From NCBI RefSeq assembly GCF_017114825.1, contig NZ_JADEVO010000006.1, forward strand, positions 124,001 through 188,000: DNA of 64,000 bases, read 5' to 3'. Of this stretch, positions 25,985-34,600 are shown in pieces (position 1 is the first letter of the stretch; the number at the start of each line of letters is the position of its first letter). Both the position numbers and the translations under genes were made by a program. The DNA comes from Pseudomonas gregormendelii (GTDB lineage: Bacteria; Pseudomonadota; Gammaproteobacteria; Pseudomonadales; Pseudomonadaceae). Below the pieces are notes generated by a model, which ran no database searches, was not told the origin of the DNA, and was given only the letters and a program-made list of their open reading frames with translations.

Positions 25985-27787
25985 CTAGTTGACCTGGTCG
26001 GCGATGCTTTGCGGCACCGGTATCTGGATTTCCAGCAGCTGCTGGGCGAACGCCTTGCCTTGCGGGTCGATGCGCAGACTGGCCACGCCACCGCCGCCGA
26101 GGGCGTTCTCCAGCAGGAAGTTCAGGCTGTGGGTGGCCGGCAGGTACCAGCGCTCGACTCGCCCGTATACCGGGTCGAGAACATGGCTCATCCAGTCGAC
26201 CAGCACCTCCGGGGTCAAGGCTTCGGCGATCCACGGCAGGTACTCTGCTTCGCGGGCCATGACCCCGATATTGCTGTGGTTGCCCTTGTCCCCGGAGCGC
26301 GCAACCGCCAGCTTGACCAGCTCGACGCTGGCGTCGGCCAGGCCGACCGGTTTGGGCGGGTCGAGCGGCACCGGCAAGTCCTGGGTGTCGAGCGTCGCGA
26401 TGGCGGGCAGGGCACAGGGATGGCGCTGACCGTCGAAGTGAATACCCAGGGTGCACGCGGATTTATCGATCAGGAATGAGAACAGGCGGATCAGCGGGTA
26501 CACCGTCGGTCGCCCACCGACGATCCCGGTCAACCCTGGCGCCATGCCGGTCGCGGCCTGGGCTATTTCCCGGGAGAACAGGATCAACGCCTGTTTGTCC
26601 GGATGCCTCACCGCCAGCTTGATCACCACCTCGCGGGTGTCCTGGCGCTGACCGTGAGAACCGTAGGTGGCTTCGCTGCCGAGCAGTTCGACATTGACCT
26701 CGCTGTAGGGCAACCAGCCGCGCTGGCTGAAGATGTCCGAGGTTTTGTTGATAATCGCGGCGCTGACGCGTCGGGCCTTGTCGACCGCATCGATCCCGGC
26801 GATCAGACAACTGGCAGTGCAGCGAAAACCGTCGAGGAAGGTGGCGCTGACCTTGTACTGGTCAGTGGGTGGCAGGCCCTTGGCGCCGTGCACCTGAACC
26901 CGGTTTTTACCCTGTTGCACGAGCCTGACCCGGGTGAAATCACACACCACATCAGGCAGCAGGTAGGCTTGCGGGTCGCCGATTTCATAGAGCATCTGTT
27001 CGCCCACGGTCAGCGGCGTCACCAGGCCGCCGGAGCCTTCGGGTTTGCTGACGATAAACTGGCTGTCGCGGCTGACTTCGACGATGGGGAAACCGATGTG
27101 TTCGTAGTCTGGCACCTCACGCCAGTCGGTGAAGTTGCCCCCGGTGCATTGGGCTCCGCATTCGATGATGTGGCCGGCGAGGGCGGCCTGGGCGAGTTTG
27201 TCGTAGTCCTGCCACGACCAGCCGAACTCATGCACCAGGGCGGCGCTGACCACGGCACTGTCGACCACCCGCCCGGTGATGATGATATCCGCCCCCAGGC
27301 GCAAGGCTTCGACGATGCCAGGTGCACCGAGGTAAGCGTTCGTCGAGACGCACATCGCCGGCAACGGCGCGCCACTGAACATCTCCTGGATGCCGAGGGT
27401 CCTGAGCTGCTTGAGCTGCGGTTGCAGGTCGTCGCCCAGCAACACGGCAATTTTCAACCCCACCCCGGCCTTGTCGCAAGCAGCTTGCAGGGTCGCAGCG
27501 CAGGCTTGTGGATTGATCCCGCCGGCGTTGCTGATCACCCGAATGCCTTGCTCGGCGAGTTGCGTGAGCAGCGGAGTGAGAACTTCGACGAAATCGCTGG
27601 CATAACCGGCCTGGGGATCTTTCATCCGCGCTCCGGCCATGATCGACAGGGTGATTTCTGCCAGGTAGTCGAACACCAGATAGTCCAGGCTTCCCCCTTC
27701 CACCAGCTGCGCCGCGGCCGTCGAAGTGTCGCCCCAGAACGCGCTGGCGCACCCGATGCGAATGGTTTCCGGCACAGTTGGCTTCAT
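25985..27787 (-). CDS. atuA: Acyclic terpene utilisation protein AtuA
   Basis: 600 residues (DUF1446 family). The sequence begins [24 protein letters not shown] and includes [12 protein letters not shown] and [15 protein letters not shown]. AtuA is required for growth on citronellol/geraniol in P. aeruginosa but has no proven reaction. ATG 27787 follows GGAGG closely; a GTG at 27793 is less well placed. First gene of the operon, under the AtuR operators. Confidence 0.9.
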   Translation of the reverse strand: MKPTVPETIRIGCASAFWGDTSTAAAQLVEGGSLDYLVFDYLAEITLSIMAGARMKDPQAGYASDFVEVLTPLLTQLAEQGIRVISNAGGINPQACAATLQAACDKAGVGLKIAVLLGDDLQPQLKQLRTLGIQEMFSGAPLPAMCVSTNAYLGAPGIVEALRLGADIIITGRVVDSAVVSAALVHEFGWSWQDYDKLAQAALAGHIIECGAQCTGGNFTDWREVPDYEHIGFPIVEVSRDSQFIVSKPEGSGGLVTPLTVGEQMLYEIGDPQAYLLPDVVCDFTRVRLVQQGKNRVQVHGAKGLPPTDQYKVSATFLDGFRCTASCLIAGIDAVDKARRVSAAIINKTSDIFSQRGWLPYSEVNVELLGSEATYGSHGQRQDTREVVIKLAVRHPDKQALILFSREIAQAATGMAPGLTGIVGGRPTVYPLIRLFSFLIDKSACTLGIHFDGQRHPCALPAIATLDTQDLPVPLDPPKPVGLADASVELVKLAVARSGDKGNHSNIGVMAREAEYLPWIAEALTPEVLVDWMSHVLDPVYGRVERWYLPATHSLNFLLENALGGGGVASLRIDPQGKAFAQQLLEIQIPVPQSIADQVN

Positions 27788-27852
27788 GCTCACCTCCGTC
27801 GACAGTATTGGGAGACTACCGCTGCGAGACTGCTGATTCGCGATTCGAGACT

Positions 27853-27870
27853 ACCAAGCAAGCGCTTGGT
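27853..27870. promoter_or_regulatory. AtuR operator, copy 1
   Basis: ACCAAGC-AAGC-GCTTGGT is an inverted repeat upstream of atuA. Its core CCAAGCAAGCGCT (27854-27866) recurs as an exact reverse complement at 27901-27913. In P. aeruginosa AtuR binds two inverted 13-bp sequences in the atuA-atuR gap, matching this layout. Confidence 0.8.
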
Positions 27871-27896
27871 TTGTAAATGCCTTGAAATATCTTCTT

Positions 27897-27914
27897 CCCG
27901 AGCGCTTGCTTGGT
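27897..27914. promoter_or_regulatory. AtuR operator, copy 2
   Basis: CCCGAGCGCTTGCTTGGT matches the reverse complement of copy 1 at 16 of 18 positions, including all 13 core bases; 34 bp separate the two cores. Confidence 0.8.
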
Positions 27915-27940
27915 TGCCGGCGCCAGCTTAAATTGCCCGC

Positions 27941-27980
27941 GCAAGCCCGCGCAAGCCCGCGCAAGCCCGCGCAAGCCCGC
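27941..27980. repeat. Four tandem 10-bp repeats upstream of atuR
   Basis: GCAAGCCCGC occurs four times without interruption, preceded by a partial copy (TTGCCCGC, 27933-27940). It lies between the second AtuR operator and the atuR start, probably in the atuR leader or promoter. Confidence 0.9.
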
Positions 27981-28032
27981 GGTTTCAGCGGCCAGCGGCG
28001 CATCTGGATTGATCGACTGTAGGAGAGAATGG

Positions 28033-28659
28033 GTGGACGAGCAAAAAGCCCTGGGCGTCATGCGCGAACTGGTCGACAGCGGCCAGTTGACCGACCCGGA
28101 CAGCGCCCGCGGCAAACTGCTGCAAGTGGCCGCCCACCTGTTTCGCAATAAAGGCTACGAGCGCACCACCGTGCGCGACCTGGCCGGCGCCGTGGGCATA
28201 CAGTCGGGCAGTATTTTTCATCACTTCAAAAGCAAGGACGACATCCTGCGCGCAGTGATGGAGGAAACCATCCGCTACAACACGGCGCTCATGCGTGCCG
28301 CCCTCGGTGACGCCGCAAGCGTGCGTGAGCGGGTGCTGGCGCTGATTCGTTGCGAACTGCAATCGATCATGGGGGGCAGCGGCGAGGCCATGGCCGTGCT
28401 GGTCTACGAATGGCGGTCGTTATCCGAGGAGGGCCAGGCGCAGGTGCTGGCCCTGCGCGATATCTACGAAGAGCTATGGTTGCAGGTGCTGGGAGAGGCC
28501 AAGGACGCCGGTTTGATTGGCGGCGATGTGTTTATCACGCGTCGTTTCCTGACGGGGGCGCTGTCCTGGACCACCACCTGGTTTCGTGCCGGCGGCAGCA
28601 TGAGCCTGGATCAACTGGCGGACGAAGCCCTTATCATGGTATTGAAAGAGCCACGATAG
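28033..28659 (+). CDS. atuR: TetR-family repressor of the atu operon
   Basis: 208 residues. The N-terminal TetR HTH reads KGYERTTVRDLAGAVGIQSGSIFHHFKSKDDIL (in two parts, residues about 48-80); the C-terminal domain should bind an acyl-CoA or terpene intermediate. GTG 28033 is chosen because AGGAGA lies 7 bp upstream; the ATG at 28029 is out of frame. Divergent from atuA with two operators between. Confidence 0.88.
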   Translation: MDEQKALGVMRELVDSGQLTDPDSARGKLLQVAAHLFRNKGYERTTVRDLAGAVGIQSGSIFHHFKSKDDILRAVMEETIRYNTALMRAALGDAASVRERVLALIRCELQSIMGGSGEAMAVLVYEWRSLSEEGQAQVLALRDIYEELWLQVLGEAKDAGLIGGDVFITRRFLTGALSWTTTWFRAGGSMSLDQLADEALIMVLKEPR

Positions 28660-28747
28660 TGGTGATTTGCCAGTAGCCTCTGGCTAATCGGGCGAAACCG
28701 CCTGGCTTGAATGCATAGCGCGTAATTTTCGGGAGTAGGTTGTTTTG

Positions 28748-29542
28748 ATGTCCTCGCCAACACGGACGGCCTTCCGGTTTTTACTGGCGGCGCTTCCCGC
28801 ATTATGGTTACTGCCTTCCCAGGCGGCACAGCTGGTTCGAGTCGGAGCGGCGCATTTCCCTCCCTATACTGTGCGTCCGGAAATGGGGGCCGACACTGGC
28901 TTGCTGCCACAGCTGGTCGAAGCATTGAATGTTGCCCAGCATGACTACCAGTTTGTCCTGGTGCCAACTTCGATTCCCCGCCGCTTTGGTGATTTCAAGC
29001 AAGGCCGGGTGGACATGGCGATCTTCGAGAATCCTGATTGGGGCTGGAAGGATATTCCACATGTTACGGTCGACATGGGCCTGGAAGATGCCGAGATTTT
29101 CGTCGCGCAACAACTGCCGGACCGCCAGCAAGACTATTTTGCCGAACTTGCCGGCAAACGTTTGGCACTTTTCAGCGGGTATCACTACGAGTTCGCCAAC
29201 TTCGATGCCGACCCCAAAATACTTGCGCAACGCTACAACGCCTCTCTGACCTATTCCCATGACAGCAATTTGCTCATGGTGCTGCGCGGCCGTGCGGACA
29301 TCGCGTTGGTCACGCGGTCGTACCTGAGCGATTACCTTCTGCGCAACGCAAAAGTCGCCGCTCAGTTGCTGGTGTCCCAGCGGGTGGACCAGGTCTATCA
29401 CCATTACGCAATGCTTCGTCCTGCGGCACCCATCAGCGGTGAAGCCTTTGGCAAATTGCTGCAAGGGTTGCGGGAGAGCGGCCAGATGATGAAAATTTTT
29501 GCGCCGTACCAAATCGCCGTGGTCCCTGTTCCTGGGGACTGA
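28748..29542 (+). CDS. Periplasmic amino-acid-type substrate-binding protein
   Basis: 264 residues. A signal peptide (about 1-27, ending PSQAAQ) precedes an SBP_bac_3 fold: LVRVGAAHFPPYTVRP, then FKQGRVDMAIFENPDWGW and VLRGRADIALVTRSYLSDYL. No ABC permease is adjacent, so it may be an orphan sensor or binding protein. Start ATG 28748 after a GGGAGTAGG region. Ligand unknown. Confidence 0.72.
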   Translation: MSSPTRTAFRFLLAALPALWLLPSQAAQLVRVGAAHFPPYTVRPEMGADTGLLPQLVEALNVAQHDYQFVLVPTSIPRRFGDFKQGRVDMAIFENPDWGWKDIPHVTVDMGLEDAEIFVAQQLPDRQQDYFAELAGKRLALFSGYHYEFANFDADPKILAQRYNASLTYSHDSNLLMVLRGRADIALVTRSYLSDYLLRNAKVAAQLLVSQRVDQVYHHYAMLRPAAPISGEAFGKLLQGLRESGQMMKIFAPYQIAVVPVPGD

Positions 29543-29577
29543 TGGGGATCGCACGTCGGGTATTTTCTGTCTTCGGT

Positions 29578-29601
29578 TAAATTTCCCTGATCGGCTCACG
29601 T
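29578..29601 (+). promoter_or_regulatory. PvdS iron-starvation box
   Basis: TAAAT (29578-29582), exactly 16 bp, then CGT (29599-29601), the consensus recognised by PvdS holoenzyme. It lies 40 bp before the acetylase start, at promoter distance. Confidence 0.85.
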
Positions 29602-29641
29602 CACCTCGTTTAACAGTGGACGACTAACGTGAGCCTGACCC

Positions 29642-30655
29642 ATGCCTGATCTGAACGCTCTGACTGCCCTGGCTCTGCCCGATGGCCGGTGCCTTATGGC
29701 GGATGAAACCACCGACCGCTTGAGCCTCGGCTGCGACGGGCAGCCGTTGCTCAGCTTGCGAGTGAACCGCGTGCCTGCGCTGCACGTGGCCATCGAGCAA
29801 CGTTGCGAACACCCGGACAGCGAAGTCTTGTACCTGGCCTGTTATTGGTTGTTCGCCCGCGATTCAGCCTGTCAGCACTTGACCTGGCACCTTGATGAAC
29901 TGCCCACCGAGGCACTGCTCAGCGGCTTGCTGGTCACCGGTGAAGTCAGTGGCCAATACCGTTGCGAGCGCGCGCTGTTCTGGCAGTTGCCCCGCCCCTG
30001 GTTGAGCCAGGCCAGTGTAAACAGCTACCCACAGCATCCAGTGATCAGCGGCGGCAAACGCCACCCCTTGCGGCCGCTCAAACCTCGGGGCGAGGTGTAC
30101 CGACGGTTCGATGCGCGGTTGGGGGCATGGATATCCCTGCGCACGGTCGATATCGAACATGACCTGGCGCGCTTCAATCGCTGGCAGAACAGCGCGCGGG
30201 TTGCGAGTTTCTGGCAGGAGGAGGGCAGCCTCGATCAGCATCGGGAGTATCTGGCCAAGTTGCTGGCCGACCCGCACACGCTGACGCTGATCGGCTGTTT
30301 CGATGACCAGCCGTTTGCCTACTTCGAGGCCTACTGGGCCAAGGAGGACCGCCTCGCGCCGTTCTACCAGGCGGGCGATTACGACCGTGGAATCCATATG
30401 CTGGTAGGTGAAGAGCAGCACCGCGGCCCGCACAAAGTGGCGAGTTGGTTATCGGCGCTGACGCACTACCTGTTTCTCGATGACCCGCGCACCCAGCGAG
30501 TAGTCGCCGAGCCGCGCGCGGACAACGCGAAGATGATCGGGTACATGCAGGGGCAGCGGTTTCACTGCGAGAAGGAGTTCGACTTTCCGCACAAGCGGGC
30601 GGCGTTGATGGTGTTGGGGAGGGAGCGGTTTTTCGAACGGTGTGTGCTGGCTTGA
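29642..30655 (+). CDS. pvdYII: Siderophore hydroxyornithine acetylase (IucB/AlcB-type GNAT)
   Basis: 337 residues. The C-terminal half (about 150-330) is the siderophore acetyltransferase domain: RFNRWQNSARVASFW, IGCFDDQPFAYFEAYWAKED, FYQAGDYDRGIHMLVGEE and RVVAEPRADNAKMIGY. The family N-acetylates hydroxylated Lys or Orn in aerobactin-type and pyoverdine pathways. A perfect PvdS box upstream and pvdS-pvdL next door support a PvdYII role, acetylating N5-hydroxyornithine. This predicts an acetyl-hydroxyornithine residue in the strain's pyoverdine. Confidence 0.8.
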   Translation: MPDLNALTALALPDGRCLMADETTDRLSLGCDGQPLLSLRVNRVPALHVAIEQRCEHPDSEVLYLACYWLFARDSACQHLTWHLDELPTEALLSGLLVTGEVSGQYRCERALFWQLPRPWLSQASVNSYPQHPVISGGKRHPLRPLKPRGEVYRRFDARLGAWISLRTVDIEHDLARFNRWQNSARVASFWQEEGSLDQHREYLAKLLADPHTLTLIGCFDDQPFAYFEAYWAKEDRLAPFYQAGDYDRGIHMLVGEEQHRGPHKVASWLSALTHYLFLDDPRTQRVVAEPRADNAKMIGYMQGQRFHCEKEFDFPHKRAALMVLGRERFFERCVLA

Positions 30656-30696
30656 GTTTCAGGGATCAAGGTCCTCATTGATCTTGAGTCAGCCTT

Positions 30697-30784
30697 AGCG
30701 AGCAAGCGGGCTCTCACAGGGGATATGCGCTTGGCATGGGTCCAGGGTGGAAAATCCCGTGTGGGAGTGAGCCTGCTCGTGATT
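30697..30784. repeat. REPIN (paired REP elements)
   Basis: AGCGAGCAAGCGGGCTCTCA and GTGTGGGAGTGAGCCTGCTC are an inverted pair of GTGGGAGC-type REPs between the acetylase and pvdS ends. Confidence 0.75.
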
Positions 30785-30807
30785 GAGCGCACCGCAATTG
30801 CCAGATC

Positions 30808-31356
30808 TCAACGCCGTGCAAACGTATCCGCGCGACTTCCCGACACCTTGCGGCAATGCACCAGTGCATCGCGGATCATGAAGTTCACCAGGGTGGGCGA
30901 CACGCCCAGTTCCTTGGCGATGTCTTTCTGCGGTACGCCATGCAGGCGGTACATCTCGAACGCATAACGGGTGCGGCTGGGCAGTTGCGTCAGGGCGTCA
31001 GCGATGTTTTCCAGGGTCGAGAAATTGATGTGCGAGGTTTCCGGCGACGCGCCCTGGATCACCACATTCAGGCCTTCCTCTTCCGGGCCGGAATACTTCT
31101 GTTCCAATGCCTGCTTGCGATAGTGATCGATCGCCAGGTTGCGCACGATCTGGAACAGGTAGCTGAGTTGTGCCTTGAAGGAGGAGGTGATCTGCGGCGC
31201 CGACTGCAGGCGGAAGAACGCATCCTGTACCACGTCTTCAGCGCGTGACCGGCACCCGGTAATGCGTGCTGCAATCTTGACCAGTATCAGTCGATTGTCG
31301 ACGAATGCCTGAAGTAGCGGTGAATCGCACCTGCTTGTGGATACTTGTTCCGTCAT
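30808..31356 (-). CDS. pvdS: Iron-starvation ECF sigma factor PvdS
   Basis: 182 residues. Region 2 (AARITGCRSRAEDVVQDAFFRLQ, AQLSYLFQIVRNLAIDHYRK) and region 4 (TRYAFEMYRLHGVPQKDIAKELGVSPTLVNFMI, read in parts) are nearly those of P. aeruginosa PvdS as I recall it. It directs RNA polymerase to iron-starvation boxes of pyoverdine genes and is held by the anti-sigma FpvR (not in window). ATG 31356 is preferred to a codon at 31365. It is divergent from pvdL with a Fur-overlapped promoter. Confidence 0.95.
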   Translation of the reverse strand: MTEQVSTSRCDSPLLQAFVDNRLILVKIAARITGCRSRAEDVVQDAFFRLQSAPQITSSFKAQLSYLFQIVRNLAIDHYRKQALEQKYSGPEEEGLNVVIQGASPETSHINFSTLENIADALTQLPSRTRYAFEMYRLHGVPQKDIAKELGVSPTLVNFMIRDALVHCRKVSGSRADTFARR

Positions 31357-31426
31357 GGAAAACACCCTGCTGCAAATAGGTTAGTGGAGCGGCCTGAGAC
31401 CCGGGCTGCCCTACACATCGAGCGAC

Positions 31427-31455
31427 AAATTATGTTGAATGATAATGATTGTCAA
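31427..31455 (-). promoter_or_regulatory. pvdS promoter
   Basis: On the minus strand TTGACA (31455-31450), 17 bp, TAATTT (31432-31427): a strong sigma-70 match about 70 bp before the pvdS start. Confidence 0.75.
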
Positions 31456-31459
31456 TTGA
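31437..31459. promoter_or_regulatory. Fur box over the pvdS promoter
   Basis: GATAATGATTGTCAATTGA (31441-31459) matches the Fur consensus at 13 of 19 positions, with further hexamer-like sequence to its left (GAATGATAATG). It covers the -35 element and spacer, as expected for iron repression of pvdS. Confidence 0.75.
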
Positions 31460-31548
31460 GAAAGAGAATTAATGCTTCCTGGCGGTGCGTTTTGTGAACT
31501 GCGACACGCTGACGCACGCCAGCCCCGTTGGCGATCGCTGCCGACGAC

Positions 31549-31572
31549 TAATTCTTGCCTTACCCCATCCGT
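31549..31572 (+). promoter_or_regulatory. PvdS iron-starvation box of pvdL
   Basis: TAATT (31549-31553), 16 bp, CGT (31570-31572); one base from TAAAT-N16-CGT. It lies 55 bp before ATG 31628 and inside any longer reading frame, so it also fixes the pvdL start. Confidence 0.75.
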
Positions 31573-31627
31573 TCTCCTTGGTGAATGGCACCGCACACAT
31601 ACAGCCCCAATTTTCGCAGGAACCCCC

Positions 31628-34600
31628 ATGACCGACGCGTTCGAACTTCCAAGCAATCTGGTCCAAGCCCTCCAGCGCCGCGCGGCCCTGACGCCGGATC
31701 GGGTGGCCTTGAGGTTTCTTGCCGAATCCCGGGATGAAGCGCTGGTGCTCAGCTATCGCGAGCTTGATGAGCGGGCGCGGACCATCGCTGGGGCATTGCA
31801 GCAGGAAACGCAATGGGGTGATCGCGCGGTGCTGCTGTTTCCCAGCGGCCCGGATTATGTGGCGGCTTTTTTTGGCTGCCTGTATGCGGGCGTGATCGCG
31901 GTGCCGGCCTATCCGCCGGAATCAAGCCGGCGTCATCATCAGGAACGCCTGCTGTCGATCATCAGCGATGCCGAGCCACGCCTGCTGCTGACCAGCGCCG
32001 GCCTGCGCGACGCCCTGGGGCAAATCGAAGGAGCGCCGCCGCTGCTGTGCGTCGACACCCTCGACCGCATGCTCGCCGGGCAATGGATTGAGCCCTCGGT
32101 GCAGGACGAGCATATCGCTTTCCTGCAGTACACCTCCGGCTCCACGGCGATGCCTAAAGGTGTGCAGGTCAGCCACGGCAATCTGGTGGCAAACGAGGCG
32201 CTGATCCGCCAAGGCTTTGGCATCGATCTGAACCCAGATGACGTGATCGTCAGCTGGCTGCCGCTGTACCACGACATGGGACTGATCGGTGGCCTGCTGC
32301 AGCCGATCTTCAGTGGCGTGCCCTGTGTATTGATGTCGCCGGCGTACTTCCTTGCGCGCCCGTTGCGTTGGCTCGAAGCGATCAGCGAGTACGGCGGTAC
32401 CATCAGCGGCGGGCCGGATTTTGCTTACCGGCTGTGCAGCGAGCGGGTCAGCGAGTCGGCCCTGGCGCAGCTCGACCTCAGTGGCTGGCGGGTGGCGTAT
32501 TCCGGCTCCGAACCGATTCGCCTCGACACCCTGGAACGCTTCGCCGGGAAATTCGCCACGTGCGGTTTTATACCGGATGCCTTCATGGCGTCCTACGGAC
32601 TGGCGGAGGCCACATTGTTCGTTGCCGGCAGTCCGCGAGGCCAAGGCATTGGCAGCCTGCGAGTCGACGACCTGGCATTGGCCGCCAATCGTGCCGAGGC
32701 GGGTGCAGGCAGCGCGATCATGAGTTGCGGCATCAGCCAGCCGGGCCATGGGCTGCGAGTGGTCGATCCGTTGGCACGGACCGAACTGGGCGACAATTGC
32801 GTGGGGGAAGTCTGGGCCACGGGGCCGAGCATCGCCCACGGCTATTGGCGCAATCCCCAGGCCAGTGCCGAGACGTTCGTCCAGCACCACGGCCGCACCT
32901 GGCTGCGAACCGGCGACCTGGGATTCCTGCGTGGCGGTGAACTGTTCATCACCGGTCGCCTGAAAGACCTGCTGATCGTGCGCGGCCACAACCTGTACCC
33001 GCAAGATATCGAGCAAACCATCGAGCGCGAAGTCGAGGTGGTGCGCAAGGGGCGCGTCGCAGCATTTTCCGTATCAGTGGACGGTGTCGAAGGCATCGGC
33101 ATCGCCGCCGAAATCAGCCGCAGCGTGCAGAAAATCCTTGCGCCCGAGGCGCTGATCAAGGCCATCCGTCAAGCAGTAGCCGAAGCGTATCAGGAGGCCC
33201 CGGGTGTTGTGGTGTTGCTCAATCCGGGTGCGCTGCCGAAGACCTCCAGCGGCAAACTGCAACGCTCGGCCTGTCGCATTTGCCTGGCCGAGGGCAGCCT
33301 GGACAGCTATGCACAGTTCCCGTCAGCGACCCCGGCCAACGAGGCGACGGGCGAAGCAGAGTCTGAACTGCAAGGCCTGATCGGGAAAATCTGGGCCGAA
33401 CAATTGCAGGTCGAGCAGCTCGGCGCCGACGATCACTTCTTCCTGCTGGGCGGCAACTCCATCGCCGTCACCCAAGTGATCGCCCAACTGCGCGAGGCGC
33501 TCGGCCTGGAGTTGAACCTGCGCCTGCTGTTCGAGGCGCCAACCCTGGGCGCTTTCACCGCAGCAGTCCTGCAGCAACAGCAGGAGGGTGGCCTGGCCCA
33601 AGGCACAATAGCTGCCCTGCCACGCCGCGAAGCGCTGCCACAGTCCCTGGCGCAGAACCGGTTGTGGATCACCTGGCAGCTTGACCCGCATAGCAGCGCT
33701 TACAACATTCCCGGTGCCCTGCGCCTGCGTGGCGAGCTGGATGAGAACGCATTGCGCATCAGTTTCCAGCAATTGATCGAGCGTCATGAGGCCTTGCGTA
33801 CGCGCTTTTTCGAGCATGACGGGGTGGCGTTGCAGCAGGTGGATGCCGCCGCCGAATTCAATCTGCAAGTGATCGATATCAGTCACCTGCCGGTGACCGA
33901 GCGTGAAGCCCGTGCCTGGCAGATTCGTGAGGACGAAGCGCGGACCCAGTTCGATCTGGAGAAGGGCCCGTTGTGGTGGGTGACCCTGGTACGCCTCGAT
34001 GAGCAAGACCATCAACTGCTGGTGACGATGCACCACATCATCGCTGACGGCTGGTCGCTGAACGTACTGATCGACGAGTTTTCGCGGATTTACGCCGCCG
34101 CGTCCCAGGGGCAGACCGCCGCGCTGGGTGCCCTGGAGACCCATTACGCCGACTACGCCAGCTGGCAGCGCCAATGGCTGGGGCAAGGGGAGGGTGAGCG
34201 GCAGCTGGCCTACTGGAAAGCGCACTTGGGCGATGAACATCCGACGTTGAACCTGGCGACCGACCATCCGCGCTCGGCGCAGCACCTGCGCCGCGCGGCA
34301 CGCCATGGCGTGAAGCTCGATAGGGCCCTGAGCAATGCCATTCGCCAGACCGCCCTGGCGCATCAATCGACTTCGTACATGCTGCTGCTCGCGGCCTTCC
34401 AGAGCTTGTTGCATCGCTACAGCGGCCAGCGCGAGATCCGTATCGGGGTGCCCAACGCCAACCGTCCGCGCCTGGAAACCCAGGGCCTGATCGGCTTCTT
34501 CATCAACACCCAGGTCATGCGTGCCGAGGTGGATTCGCGGCAGCCTTTCGTCGAGCTGCTGGCGCAGACCCGCGACGCCGCGCTGGGTGCGCAAGCCCAT

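Noticed and set aside
31472-31627. 52-residue N-terminal extension of PvdL
   Set aside because: The PvdS box at 31549-31572 lies inside it, so the transcript should begin later, and ATG 31628 has a ribosome site and the family N-terminus.
31922-33016. Long minus-strand frames inside pvdL (also 33323-34873, 37979-39457)
   Set aside because: These arise from codon bias in a GC-rich gene; none shows a known domain or a promoter.
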